A stretch of 44,916 bases of DNA from Rhodospirillaceae bacterium (GCA_002696205.1 NZRL01000125.1:1-44916); one strand, 5' to 3'; counted from the stretch's first letter, positions 25,301 through 33,155 are shown. Translations and numbers: made by a program. The notes: a model not told the origin generated them from the letters alone.

Positions 25301-25646
25301 CGTGCTCGACATCATGGCGGCCGAACCGGAGCGTCTCAGCCGAGCTTGGGACGTCGCGGCGCGCCTGCAGACCGGTTTGCGGGATCTCGGCTTCGATCTG
25401 GGCAATACGGAATCGGTGATTACGCCGGTCTATATCGAAGCGGGCAACGAGGAAGCGGCCCGCGACGTCGTTCGCTTCATGCGCGAAAAGGAAGGCATTT
25501 TCCTCTCCGCTGTCACTTATCCGGTGGTGCCGCGCGGGGTCGTGCTGTTGCGCATGACGCCCACGGCGGCGCATACCTTCGATCATGTGGACCGCACGCT
25601 GGCGGCGTTCGAACGCCTGCGCGCCCATTTGCAGGGCGCATCGTGA
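22377..25646 (+). CDS. Trifunctional FAAL-ACP-alpha-oxoamine synthase
   Basis: This is a 1089-residue fusion. Residues 1 to about 575 are a fatty acyl-AMP ligase: the ATP loop TSGSTGHPKG starts near 176, and GWLPHFHDMGLIGTLLHP is typical of FAALs, which hand acyl-AMP to an ACP rather than to CoA. Residues about 590-665 are a carrier domain with the phosphopantetheine Ser628 in FGIDSLG. Residues about 690-1085 are a PLP-dependent alpha-oxoamine synthase of the KAPA synthase/serine palmitoyltransferase/ALAS family, with FVDDAHGFG and the Schiff-base lysine K933 in TFAKSF. Family knowledge predicts loading of a fatty acid on the ACP and decarboxylative condensation with an amino acid to give a long-chain amino ketone. 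Which amino acid is used cannot be read. The gene overlaps P450 by 4 bases and is followed by an SDR that could reduce the ketone. Confidence 0.93.
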   Translation: MNNFSSPTPVEFLPDILHWRAKTTPDKTAFVFLNGDLDETARLSYAAFDRQVETVAAALRNRVAPGDRALLLYPTGPEFVVAFFACLKTGVIAVPCPPLRRNRDLDRIAAIAADSRPSLVLTTQQGNAARSQDAAQSQTWGAEVPWLETDGLSAGPGSDTPMCAVDQDTAAFLQYTSGSTGHPKGVTISHRNLMHNEALIGEAFAITSADVSLGWLPHFHDMGLIGTLLHPVVAGIPAYVMAPADVLRRPMVWLEAISRFGATVSGGPNFIYDYCARKAPADLGGIDLSQWRLAFNGAEPVRPASLDHFAETFAPAGFSARSFYPCYGLAEATLIVTGPTAGDGAGRGNFSRAKLETGKAVATEGLGGEAQVGLVSCGRPVGGQTVTIVDPDSGNCRADGDVGEIWVSGPSVARGYWNQDDESAETFTASTADGLAGPALRTGDLGFVHDGELFVTGRLKDLIILRGRNIYPQDIETAMSIAHDACQLDGAAAIAVDDGVEERLVVLQEIRRDRMRGLDAPSVMNAIRRVLSEQFEVQPAAIQLLPPHALPRTSSGKLRRGKCSALYAAGELKSLAREELAPETSDATASIADPAIVADLSVILGDVLRRPVESIGADLSLSEFGIDSLGVLELSHEIESRFGVTIPPSEEFLEKSLEELAGILGNQDSLNTGADDAQDPAPSATVDLFDKCHGDGGYFGYYRKAGDKYYSQPVLEGEPGPDMTFGGVPQIVWSINNYLGLCGDPRLTETAQAAVDTYGSWAPMGSRMLTGNTDRHQELEDRLARMLGKEASVVFNYGYMGVMGTMASLVGDADQIVIDSLCHACIVDGAHLASKDRPFRVFRHNDLDSLEDQLRQANRNRRGGVMVVTEGVYGMSGDIAPLPEIIALKDRYGARLFVDDAHGFGIMGKTGAGLGEHQGCMDGIDLYFGTFAKSFVGIGGFTAGDAAVTDYIRYNSRPNVFAKSLPLIYVETAHRVLDIMAAEPERLSRAWDVAARLQTGLRDLGFDLGNTESVITPVYIEAGNEEAARDVVRFMREKEGIFLSAVTYPVVPRGVVLLRMTPTAAHTFDHVDRTLAAFERLRAHLQGAS

Positions 25647-25671
25647 CACACCGCAAGCGACAAGGACCGTC

Positions 25672-26448
25672 ATGCCCCGCGCCCTGGTAACCGGGGCGGC
25701 GAGGGGGATCGGCCGGGCCGTGGCCGAAGCCCTGCGGGACGCGGGATACGAAGTCATCGGAACCTCCCGCGATCCGGCGGGCATCACGGACCCGCCCTCA
25801 GGGGTGCGGTTCCTGCCGCTCGATCTTGCGAACGGAGACAGCATTGCGGCTTGCGCGGACCAGGCGGGTCAACTCGATCTTTTGGTCAACAACGCCGGGT
25901 TCAGTCAGGCCGGGCCCTTGTGCGAGACGCCCTGGCCGGAAATCGAGGACCTGATTACGACGAACTGGACCGGCGTGATCCGGCTGACCCGGGCGGTGAT
26001 GCCGGGAATGGCGCAGGGCGGGCGGATCATCACGGTCGGGTCGCTCGCGGGCCGCATTCCCTTGCCCTATGTCGCCGTCTACGCCGGTTTGAAAGGCGGT
26101 CTGGAATCCTTCACCAAGGCCCTGCGTCTGGAACTGGCGCCGCTCGGCGGCACGGCCTGTATCGTCGAACCGGGCTTCGTGAAGACCGACATCCGCCAGG
26201 ACCTGTTCGTCGATCCCGCTTCGCCCCATGCGGAACGGGTCGCCCGCGTCCGCGCCTTCCGGGCCGAAAGCATGGCGCGGGCCGCCGGACCGGAAGAGGT
26301 CGCCGCCGCGGTGTTGAAGGCCGCGCAATCGCCGAACCCCAAGGCCGTTTGGGTGGCGGGGCGGGGTGCGCGCCTGTTCAATGTGCTGTCGCGGGTTCTG
26401 CCCGCCGGAATGTTCGAGCGCGCCTATCGCCGCAAGTTGGGGATTTAG
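25672..26448 (+). CDS. Short-chain dehydrogenase/reductase (SDR)
   Basis: This is a 258-residue classical SDR. The start is ATG 25672 with AAGGA five bases upstream, 25 bases after the synthase stop; the frame extends upstream but overlaps the synthase without SDR sequence. The cofactor loop TGAARGIG lies near the N-terminus, NNAG follows, and the catalytic pair is Y137-K141 (YAGLK). VEPGFVKTDI follows as usual. By position it is the natural candidate to reduce the 3-keto group formed by the alpha-oxoamine synthase to an alcohol, as 3-ketosphinganine reductases do in sphingolipid synthesis. This is inferred from context. The VOC gene starts 11 bases after its stop. Confidence 0.9.
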   Translation: MPRALVTGAARGIGRAVAEALRDAGYEVIGTSRDPAGITDPPSGVRFLPLDLANGDSIAACADQAGQLDLLVNNAGFSQAGPLCETPWPEIEDLITTNWTGVIRLTRAVMPGMAQGGRIITVGSLAGRIPLPYVAVYAGLKGGLESFTKALRLELAPLGGTACIVEPGFVKTDIRQDLFVDPASPHAERVARVRAFRAESMARAAGPEEVAAAVLKAAQSPNPKAVWVAGRGARLFNVLSRVLPAGMFERAYRRKLGI

Positions 26449-26459
26449 GGGCTGCCGCG

Positions 26460-27527
26460 ATGAATACAGCCCCCACATTCATTTCCGGCATTCAGCAAGT
26501 CGGGGTCGGCGTCCCCGCGCTGGATGACGCTTGGCGGCTGTACCGCCGGGCGTTCGGGTTCGACGTGCCGGTGCTGCGCGATGCCGGCACGGCTGAGGTG
26601 ATGACCCCCTATACAGGCGGCCGGGTGGAAAGCCGGGATGCCGTGATCGCGCTGAACGACCGGGGCGGCGGCGGCCTGGAAGTTTGGCAGTACACGTCGC
26701 GGCCCTGCGTGGCGCCCGCGACGCGGCCGATGGTCGGGGACCTGGGTGTTATGGCGATCCGTCTGAATTCACCCGATCCGGCCGTCAGCCTGGACCATTG
26801 CAGGGCCCTGGGCCTGACGACCTTCGGACCGTACGAGGCCCCCGATGGTGCGACGCAGGGTTGGGCCGTCGATCCCATGGACAACCTGTTTCAGTTCGTC
26901 CGGTCCGACGATTGTTTCCGGCCCCGCAAATTTCATTGCGGCGGGATCGCGGGCGTGATGATCGGCGTGTCGGACATCGATGCCGCGCGGCGTTTTTACG
27001 GCGGCATCCTGGGCTACGATCAAACCGTCTATGACCGAGAGGGACATTTCACCGATCTTACGGACCTGCCCGGCGGGAGTGGAGCGTTCCGCCGTGTTCT
27101 CCTGTCCCGGGATGAAGCACCGAAGGGCCCCTTCGCCCGGTTGCTTGGCCGCTCCCGGATCGAACTGATCCAATGTTTGGACCGGTCGCCGACACCGATT
27201 TTCGCGGGGCGCCAATGGGGGGATCGGGGTTTCATTCATCTCTGCTTCGATGTCGTCGGCATGAACGCGCTGCTCGACCGGTTCGCAGGCGCCGGGCATC
27301 CGGTGCGTGTCCGCAGCGACGACAATTTCGAAATGGGCGAAGCCGCCGGCGCGTTCGCCTATGTGGAAGATCCGGACGGCACATTGATCGAACTGGTCGA
27401 AACGCGGCGTCTGCCGATTCTGAAAGCCGTCGGCTGGTCCCTGGACCTGACCCGGCGCGACCGGGCCAAGCCAATCGCCGATTGGATGTTGAAGGCGATG
27501 GCGCTCGGGCGGGTGCGGGACCGCTGA
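26460..27527 (+). CDS. Two-domain VOC (glyoxalase/extradiol-dioxygenase fold) protein
   Basis: This is 355 residues starting at ATG 26460; the longer open frame upstream is a shadow of the SDR gene. Four beta-alpha-beta-beta-beta modules are visible. Modules 1 and 2 (about 5-155) contain GIQQVGVGVPALDDAWRLY and AVDPMDNLFQFV. Modules 3 and 4 (about 160-320) contain GVMIGVSDIDAARRFYGGIL, RIELIQC, FIHLCFDV and EDPDGTLIELVET. The C-terminal domain keeps His and Glu at positions that are metal ligands in this superfamily, whereas the N-terminal half lacks the usual first His, so probably only the C-terminal half is catalytic. VOC proteins range from dioxygenases to isomerases and resistance proteins, so the reaction is unknown. 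It is the last gene of the P450 operon and may tailor or protect against the product. Confidence 0.75.
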   Translation: MNTAPTFISGIQQVGVGVPALDDAWRLYRRAFGFDVPVLRDAGTAEVMTPYTGGRVESRDAVIALNDRGGGGLEVWQYTSRPCVAPATRPMVGDLGVMAIRLNSPDPAVSLDHCRALGLTTFGPYEAPDGATQGWAVDPMDNLFQFVRSDDCFRPRKFHCGGIAGVMIGVSDIDAARRFYGGILGYDQTVYDREGHFTDLTDLPGGSGAFRRVLLSRDEAPKGPFARLLGRSRIELIQCLDRSPTPIFAGRQWGDRGFIHLCFDVVGMNALLDRFAGAGHPVRVRSDDNFEMGEAAGAFAYVEDPDGTLIELVETRRLPILKAVGWSLDLTRRDRAKPIADWMLKAMALGRVRDR

Positions 27528-27542
27528 GCGACGGGTCGTCGC
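27528..27542. terminator. Short hairpin between convergent operons
   Basis: GCGACG-GGT-CGTCGC forms a perfect 6-bp stem with a 3-base loop directly after the VOC stop codon and just before the end of the convergent membrane fusion protein gene. There is no T-run on either side, so it may be a weak bidirectional terminator or only a chance structure in a 21-base gap. Confidence 0.35.
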
Positions 27543-27548
27543 CGCCGG

Positions 27549-28595
27549 TTACTCCGTTGCGGCTTGGATCACCCGGTCACCGGACCGGACCCGGTACACG
27601 CCGTCCGTGAGTACCCAGCGGTAGCCGTCCGGCACTCCGTCCAGAACCGCGCGTTCGCCGCTGATCAATGCGACCTTGACCGCCAGACGCTCCGCCGTGC
27701 CCGGGAGGTCGCGGGCCAGGTAGATGATCGCCTTGCCGTCGCCGAGATTGTGCAAGGCGTTGACGGGAACCACCGTTCCACGCCGGGCGCCGTCCGGGCG
27801 CGGCAACCGCGCGCTGGCGCGGATACCCGCACGCAGGCGCGGATCCGTTCCGGAAAGTTCAAGCCGGACCTTGAAGAACCCATCCGAAGCTTCCGCAATC
27901 CCGGCGACCGAGCGGACCGTTGCCGGAAGCCGGAGGTCGGGCAGGGAGGGGAAGCGCACCAAGGCTTCATCGCCCACGGAAAGGCCGCTGATGTCGCTTT
28001 CCGGCACGTTCAGGTCGATCAGCCAGGGGTCATCGTCGGCGCGCAGGGCAAAGACCGGCGTTTCCGGCGTTACCCATTGCGGGTGATCGAAATAACGGCG
28101 GGTGATGACGCCGGCGGCGGGGCTGGTCAGCACGTGATGTTTCTTGTGAATGATCGCTTCGGCCAATTGCGCGCGGTTCAGATCGCGGGCGTTGCGGGCG
28201 TCGTCCAGATTGGTCTGCGACACCACGCCCTGACGGCGAAGCTTTTCGGATCGTCCCAGGTCCGTCTCGCTTTGCCGAAGTTCGACGCGGCGCTGATCGA
28301 CGGTCGCGGAGATCACGCTGTCGTCCAGGCGGCCAAGGCGTTGGCCGGCTTCGATGCGCTGTCCTTCCTCGGCATCGAACGACAGCAAGGTTCCCGATTC
28401 CTTGAAGTACAGCTTGCGCGGCAGGTCCTGCAGCGTGCCGTGGGCGGCGAAGGTGGCAATCACGCGTTCCACGACCAGCGGCTGGGCCGTGACGGGCGTT
28501 CCGGCGGGCTCCTGGGCGCGCGTTGAAGCCATCGTTGCCGTCAGGACGAGGGCGCTCAGGGCGGAAATCAGCGGAAGGGAGAGTAGGGATCGCAT
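27549..28595 (-). CDS. RND efflux membrane fusion protein (HlyD/AcrA family)
   Basis: This is 348 residues with an N-terminal Sec signal (SALSALVLTATMASTRA) and no lipobox Cys, so it is periplasmic rather than a lipoprotein. The order is a lipoyl/barrel half with LLSFDAEEGQRIEAGQRLGRLDD, a short helical hairpin (RVELRQSETDLGRSEKLRRQ), the second lipoyl half (TSPAAGVITRRYF), then beta-barrel and membrane-proximal domains. It starts 2 bases after the stop of the RND permease and so is the second gene of that operon. It links the pump to an outer-membrane channel. No TolC-like gene is in the window, so the channel must be encoded elsewhere. Confidence 0.9.
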   Translation of the reverse strand: MRSLLSLPLISALSALVLTATMASTRAQEPAGTPVTAQPLVVERVIATFAAHGTLQDLPRKLYFKESGTLLSFDAEEGQRIEAGQRLGRLDDSVISATVDQRRVELRQSETDLGRSEKLRRQGVVSQTNLDDARNARDLNRAQLAEAIIHKKHHVLTSPAAGVITRRYFDHPQWVTPETPVFALRADDDPWLIDLNVPESDISGLSVGDEALVRFPSLPDLRLPATVRSVAGIAEASDGFFKVRLELSGTDPRLRAGIRASARLPRPDGARRGTVVPVNALHNLGDGKAIIYLARDLPGTAERLAVKVALISGERAVLDGVPDGYRWVLTDGVYRVRSGDRVIQAATE

Positions 28596-28597
28596 GT

Positions 28598-31500
28598 CTA
28601 TCGCCGCGTCAGAATGGAATAGAGGACGGGAACCAGCAGCAAGATCAACACAGTGGATGAAGCGAGTCCACCGGCGATCACGGTCGCCATGCCCCGAAAC
28701 GGGCTGTCGCCGACGGCGACGGGCAGCAGCCCCAGAGTCGTCGTCAGGGAGGTCAGGACAACCGGCATGAAGCGGCGGACCGCAGCCTCGACCGCGATCT
28801 CGCTGATCGGCTTGTCGGGTTCTTCCGTCCGTATCGCGTTCGCTTCATCGACCAGAAGGATCGAATCGTTGACCACGATCCCCATCAGGCTCGCCAACCC
28901 CAGGGCCGCGATGAACGAGAGGTATTGTCCGCTGAGCGCGATGGCCAACGCCGCGCCGACCGCGCAGAAGGGGATGGCGGAGAAGACGATCAAAGGCTGG
29001 ATAAGCGAGCGGAACTGCAGCACGAAGATGGTGAAGATGATCCCGGCCGCGAACCCGGCGAACTTGCCCAGGTCCGCGTAATCCTGCGTCAGTGTCTCCA
29101 GTTTGCCGCCGATCCGCATGTCGGCGCCGGGCGGCAACGGCTTGGTCGCCATCTTTTTCAGCAGGGCGTCGCCGAAGGCATGGGCATCGGCGCCAGCCCG
29201 CAACCAGAATTGAACCTCCACCGTCGGCCGGAAATCCAGGTGGTCGATTTGGGCCCGGCTGCCGCCCAGGTGAATCCGGGCAACGTCCGACAGGGCAAGC
29301 CGTTCGCCGTTGTCCCGCGTGAGCACCAGGCCGTCCGTGGGAACGAAGGGCGCGCCTTCGTCGCGCGCGACTTTCAATCGGATGGGGGTTTCCTCGCCCC
29401 GTTCATCGCGGAGATGGCCGACCTCCTGGCCGAACGACAGCATGGTCAGGGCCTGCGAGATTTCAGATCGCGAGACGCCCCGCGCGGCCATCGCGCCGTC
29501 GTCCAATTCGACCTGCATGGCGATGTCCTTGAACTCCGCCGGATTGCTGATCCGGGTCAGGTCGGGATGGCCCCCGATGCTGTCGCGGATGTCTTCGGCA
29601 TAGGCGACCAAGGCGTCATGGTCCGGCCCCGCGATGATCAAGGACAGATCGGACTTGCGCGGCCCGGCGCGGGCGGGATCGAACGGCGAGACGGAGATCG
29701 CCCCGAAAACCCGGTACGGATCGAGCGCCTGCGACAGACTGTCGGCAAGACCCAGGAGATGGCTTTCCGTGGCCGAATTCGTGCGCACCAGGAACACGGG
29801 ATCGCCGTCGCTGTCCATGCCGACGTTGACGGTCGGTGCGGAAATCCCGCTGAACGCAAAGACGTTGATGATGCCTTCGTGGGCACGCAGCGTCGCTTCG
29901 ATTTTCTCCAAGGCGTCGGCCCGGGCCTCGGGCCCGGCGTTGCGCGGCATGGCGACGTTGACGGTCAAGTAGGGGTCGTCACTCGGCGGCATCAGTTTGA
30001 CCGGCACGTCCTTGACGACGAAACCGGTGCCGATGAAGGCCGCGACGAACAGGCCGACGACCAGTGCGCGATGGTTCACGCCCCAGGTCAGGAATCGCCG
30101 GAAATGGTCGTCGCGATAGGGGATCATCGCGGTCAGCAGGCTGCGCGGCGTCGGCAGCCAGCGGATCTTATCCAACGTGCCGAACATCGACAGCAGCAAG
30201 ACGATCACCGTGCAGGCGACGAACAGCGAACACAGCAGGTTGATCCAGATGGTCGCCGAAAGACTGCGCAGGTAAAGACCGGAGGGCGAGGTCAGAAAGA
30301 AAATCGGCGCGAAGGCGACCATGGTCGTCAGGGTCGAGGATAGCAGCGGCGAAAAGGCGTCGTCCGCCCCCTGAACCGCCGCATCGACCCGCGACATGCC
30401 GCGGTATCGCTCCCGCAGGAAGGCGTTCTCCGTCACGACGATGCCGTTGTCGACGATCATGCCGAGCGCGATGATGAACCCGGCCATCGAAACCTGCTGC
30501 ACGCCGTAGTCGGTGAAGGACAGGACCGACATGGACGCCAGGAAACTGAGCGGCAGCAGGGTCATGATGATGAGGGTCGATCGCGCCTCGACCGTGAAAT
30601 AGAAGATCACGAACAGGACGATCGCCGTCAGGGCGAAGGAATCGACCAGCGATTCGACCAGACGCCAGACCTCGTCGCTTTGATTGTAGACGACCTCCAG
30701 GGTGACGCCGTCGGGCAATTGCGCGCGGACCTGGTCGAGAACCTCGGTCAGCTTGTCGTTGACCTTGAAGATATTGATGTCCGGTTCGGCTGTGGCCTTC
30801 ACCATGGTCACGGGCTTGCCGTCGACATGGACGAACACGGGTTGGTGTTCGGCGACGACCTCGACGGTGGCGATATCGGCCAGGCGGAAGGCATGGCCTT
30901 CGGCGGTGTGCAGAAGGATGTCGTTCAGATCAACCGGGTCTGCGAGCGCCGCCTGGGGCGGCTGGATGCTGTAGTAACGCCCGTCGACGACGACCCGGCG
31001 GCCTGGCAGGTTGGTGTTGGCGCTTTCGATCTCGGACGCGATCCGTGACAAGGGAACGCCGTAGCGATTGGCCTTGTCCAGATCGACGACGATGGAAATC
31101 TCCTCGTCCGCCCGCATCAATTCGACCTTCTTGAGTTCCGGCAGCGCCTGCAGGCGGGCCTCCAGCCCGCGTGCCTGGGCGAATACCAAATCGGCGTCCG
31201 CGGTGCCGCCCATGGCGACCATGAACGAGGTCTGAAAATCCGAAACACGCACGGCTTTCAGGCTGTATTCCAAAGAGTCCGGCAGCTTGAAGCGAATGCC
31301 GTTGATTGCCGATTCCATATCCTGGCGTTTGAGCGAGACATCGACGCCGTAGCGGAATTCGGCCCGGATATGGGCGCGGCCGCTTTCGATCTTGCTGTCG
31401 ATCCGGTCCAGGTCGGCGAGGGACCGGAGTTCGTCCTCGATGGGAAAGATCACGGTGCGCTGGATTTCGCCGGGGGATGCCCCGGGCAGCAACAGATTCA

Positions 31501-31642
31501 CGGAGACGACGGGGATCGCATAATCCGGATCGCGGCTGATCGTGGCATTGTCCATGGCGATCAGGCCGTAGACGATGATGATCAGCGCCGCCATGGCGGA
31601 AAAATGCCGATTGTGCGCGATGAAATAGAAAAGTTTATGCAT
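28598..31642 (-). CDS. RND efflux permease (AcrB/HAE1 superfamily)
   Basis: About 1014 residues with the RND layout: one N-terminal membrane helix, a large periplasmic loop, six helices, a second loop and five helices. I place the start at ATG 31642 (MHKLFYFIAHNRHF) because the first helix follows directly. The open frame to 31711 adds a 23-residue tail without ribosome site. TM4 contains IIALGMIVDNGIVVTEN, with D398-N399 where AcrB has the Asp pair. The C-terminal half has SLMGIVVNDSILLVDEANA in place of the AcrB Lys segment. The differing proton-relay residues place it in a branch apart from AcrB, nearer to divergent HAE1 pumps, some of which move lipids. It is divergent from the acyltransferase gene and convergent with the P450 operon, which suggests export of the amino-lipid product. 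Confidence 0.9.
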   Translation of the reverse strand: MHKLFYFIAHNRHFSAMAALIIIVYGLIAMDNATISRDPDYAIPVVSVNLLLPGASPGEIQRTVIFPIEDELRSLADLDRIDSKIESGRAHIRAEFRYGVDVSLKRQDMESAINGIRFKLPDSLEYSLKAVRVSDFQTSFMVAMGGTADADLVFAQARGLEARLQALPELKKVELMRADEEISIVVDLDKANRYGVPLSRIASEIESANTNLPGRRVVVDGRYYSIQPPQAALADPVDLNDILLHTAEGHAFRLADIATVEVVAEHQPVFVHVDGKPVTMVKATAEPDINIFKVNDKLTEVLDQVRAQLPDGVTLEVVYNQSDEVWRLVESLVDSFALTAIVLFVIFYFTVEARSTLIIMTLLPLSFLASMSVLSFTDYGVQQVSMAGFIIALGMIVDNGIVVTENAFLRERYRGMSRVDAAVQGADDAFSPLLSSTLTTMVAFAPIFFLTSPSGLYLRSLSATIWINLLCSLFVACTVIVLLLSMFGTLDKIRWLPTPRSLLTAMIPYRDDHFRRFLTWGVNHRALVVGLFVAAFIGTGFVVKDVPVKLMPPSDDPYLTVNVAMPRNAGPEARADALEKIEATLRAHEGIINVFAFSGISAPTVNVGMDSDGDPVFLVRTNSATESHLLGLADSLSQALDPYRVFGAISVSPFDPARAGPRKSDLSLIIAGPDHDALVAYAEDIRDSIGGHPDLTRISNPAEFKDIAMQVELDDGAMAARGVSRSEISQALTMLSFGQEVGHLRDERGEETPIRLKVARDEGAPFVPTDGLVLTRDNGERLALSDVARIHLGGSRAQIDHLDFRPTVEVQFWLRAGADAHAFGDALLKKMATKPLPPGADMRIGGKLETLTQDYADLGKFAGFAAGIIFTIFVLQFRSLIQPLIVFSAIPFCAVGAALAIALSGQYLSFIAALGLASLMGIVVNDSILLVDEANAIRTEEPDKPISEIAVEAAVRRFMPVVLTSLTTTLGLLPVAVGDSPFRGMATVIAGGLASSTVLILLLVPVLYSILTRR

Positions 31643-31715
31643 TTGGCTGGTCTGCTGCCGCCTTTCCCCCGGCGCGATCATCGGCACGGCCGTCGCCGGG
31701 CGTCCGATCAATTAT

Positions 31716-31737
31716 CTGCCTTTTCCCCATGGGGCAG
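31716..31737. promoter_or_regulatory. Palindromic site in the RND pump/acyltransferase divergent promoter
   Basis: CCCCATGGGG (31725-31734) is a perfect palindrome, flanked by CTGCC and GGCAG. It lies between the divergently transcribed RND permease and acyltransferase genes, where a shared operator would be expected. No regulator gene is next to it. It is a candidate operator only. Confidence 0.3.
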
Positions 31738-31865
31738 AATGCGCTGCGGGTGGGGCAAGTTCAAGTATGACGAGAACGACTTTTCCTGTGAATCGAATTC
31801 ACCGGATGGTACGAGAGTCTTTACACTTCAATCGTTTACCCGAAATTCTGCCGAAAGTCCCGCGC

Positions 31866-32732
31866 ATGGCGCCTGCCCCTAGATTTCAAACCGAGCCCTG
31901 GCCCCCCGTGCGGAACCTCGTATTGGACGTGCTGGCCCAGCATCGGCCTCATACGGTCTACGGTTTCGGCGAGGCGGATGTCACCGAGACGCTGGAAAAA
32001 TTGCGCCGGTTCAGCCGGGCCGCGGGTGTCGCGGTGTCGCTTAATGCCTTTGTGGCGTATTGCATCGTGCAGGCGGCGGTGCGCCATCCCGAGGTGCTGA
32101 CCCATCGCAAAGGGCGCAAGTTGATCCGTTTCGAAGATGTCGATCTGGGAACCTTGATGGATCGGCGCGTCGCCAACGGCGCATTGGTGCCGACGGGATG
32201 TATCCTCCGGCGCGCGCAGGAAAAGTCGCTGGCCGAGTTGAATTGGCAATTCCGTGAGGCGACGAAGCGGGGCTTCGATCTGGACCCGTCCCGTGCCTGG
32301 ATGCAGCGCCTGGCCCGCATGCCGGGCTTCGTGCACCGGGCCGTGGTCTGGTTCCTCAATCGTAATCCGATTTCGAAGGCGCGCCTGCACGGCACCATCG
32401 GCCTGACCAGCCTGAACAGGGCGAGCGTCGGATGGCGATACCACGCCCTGCCGCCGAACCCGCATACCTGTTCGATAGCCTTGGGCGGAATTTACGAACA
32501 GGCGGACCCCGCCGGTGGTGCGGCCCGGCGCATGCTGGCGGTCTCCATCGGGTTGGATCACGCGGTCCTTGACGGTATTCCCATGGTTCAGTTCTCGGAA
32601 ACCTTGGGCCGGCTGATTGAGGGCGGCGCGGGACTGGATGAACGTTTCGTTGAGCAAACGAAGGAACTGAAAGAAAGCGGGGGCGCCGGCAATTTAGAGA
32701 CGGATGGCGCCGGGGAGAGACGTGAGCGGTGA
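31866..32732 (+). CDS. Lipoyl-less 2-oxoacid dehydrogenase E2-type (CAT-fold) acyltransferase
   Basis: This is 288 residues from ATG 31866. The frame is open from ATG 31767, but bases 31767-31865 are AT-rich with codon use unlike the rest, so I treat them as promoter region. The protein matches the catalytic core of E2 acyltransferases/chloramphenicol acetyltransferase: SLNAFVAYCIVQAAVRHPE near the start, GTIGLTSLNRASVGW in the middle and the active-site HxxxDG as DHAVLDG near the C-terminus. It lacks the lipoyl and E3-binding domains of real E2 subunits, and no E1 or E3 gene is nearby, so a role in pyruvate metabolism is unlikely. I infer acyl transfer, for example N- or O-acylation of the amino-lipid made next door. 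Divergent placement against the RND pump supports membership in that locus. Confidence 0.75.
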   Translation: MAPAPRFQTEPWPPVRNLVLDVLAQHRPHTVYGFGEADVTETLEKLRRFSRAAGVAVSLNAFVAYCIVQAAVRHPEVLTHRKGRKLIRFEDVDLGTLMDRRVANGALVPTGCILRRAQEKSLAELNWQFREATKRGFDLDPSRAWMQRLARMPGFVHRAVVWFLNRNPISKARLHGTIGLTSLNRASVGWRYHALPPNPHTCSIALGGIYEQADPAGGAARRMLAVSIGLDHAVLDGIPMVQFSETLGRLIEGGAGLDERFVEQTKELKESGGAGNLETDGAGERRER

Positions 32733-32763
32733 GCGCCTGCCGTTTTCATCAAGTGTTGGCGGT

Positions 32764-32813
32764 GGACGAAGTCCGGTGCGAACCCGTCTCAACCGGCTCC
32801 CTGTTTGGCAGGG
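32764..32813 (+). other. Cluster of small stem-loops, possible structured RNA fragment
   Basis: Three hairpins lie close together: GGAC-GAA-GTCC (32764-32774), GGT-GCGA-ACC with a GNRA-type loop (32775-32784) and CCCTG-TTTGG-CAGGG (32799-32813). They lie in a 480-base gene-free stretch (32733-33213). I do not recognise a riboswitch or intron class. It may be a remnant of a group II intron or another mobile RNA, or a terminator-like structure after the acyltransferase gene. Confidence 0.25.
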
Positions 32814-32974
32814 AAAATACAGCGTAGATTCGAATTTCTACCCTCTACTTGGTCATATAAATCCATGCTAAGAGCGAGGGCTCTACGGTGAGCGGGCCAA
32901 TTTCTTAAATTTTCAAACAGGGAAATCGGTGCCGGAACCAGGGAACCCAATACGTTGCATTAGGAAATCAGGGA

Positions 32975-33106
32975 CTACTGTTCCCGCAGGCCCTGCAGTA
33001 CGATCCTGATCTTATCTTCGACCGAATACTGATTGCGCGTTTTGCGGAGGATGTCGCGTATCGTCTGCTCGGCGGTGTCTTTCGTAGTTATCGATTTTTA
33101 TCTCAT
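32975..33106 (-). pseudogene. Decayed IS3-family transposase OrfA fragment
   Basis: Read on the minus strand, this segment encodes TKDTAEQTIRDILRKTRNQ followed by YSVEDKIRIVLQGLREQ, which matches the N-terminal helix-turn-helix region of IS3-family OrfA proteins. The frame starts ATG-AGA-TAA, so it has a stop at codon 3, and it ends at TAG (32975-32977) where intact proteins continue with the rest of the HTH. No OrfB (DDE) remnant is visible nearby. It is a dead fragment marking an old insertion or deletion between the efflux/acyltransferase locus and the catabolic island. Confidence 0.75.
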
Positions 33107-33111
33107 CTTCG

Positions 33112-33155
33112 CTCCCTTACAGGTCTCTACGATGAGCCAAAAATCCTCCCTTACA
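33112..33155 (-). repeat. Direct 10-mer repeat at the probable IS end
   Basis: CTCCCTTACA occurs at 33112-33121 and 33146-33155 (TGTAAGGGAG on the minus strand), immediately upstream of the transposase fragment. Terminal sequences starting TGT are common for IS3-type elements, so the outer copy may be the old IS end. A related 13-mer, CTCTACGRTGAGC, occurs at 32881 and 33125. No matching opposite end was found. Confidence 0.4.

Noticed and set aside
28925-30343. Forward frame of about 472 codons opposite the RND permease
   Set aside because: The minus-strand RND motifs and membrane helices are unambiguous; the forward frame is an Arg/Gly-rich shadow.
32740-32860. Possible cobalamin or other known riboswitch after the acyltransferase gene
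   Set aside because: The stem-loops do not contain the conserved boxes of the riboswitch classes I know, and no suitable gene follows on the same strand.
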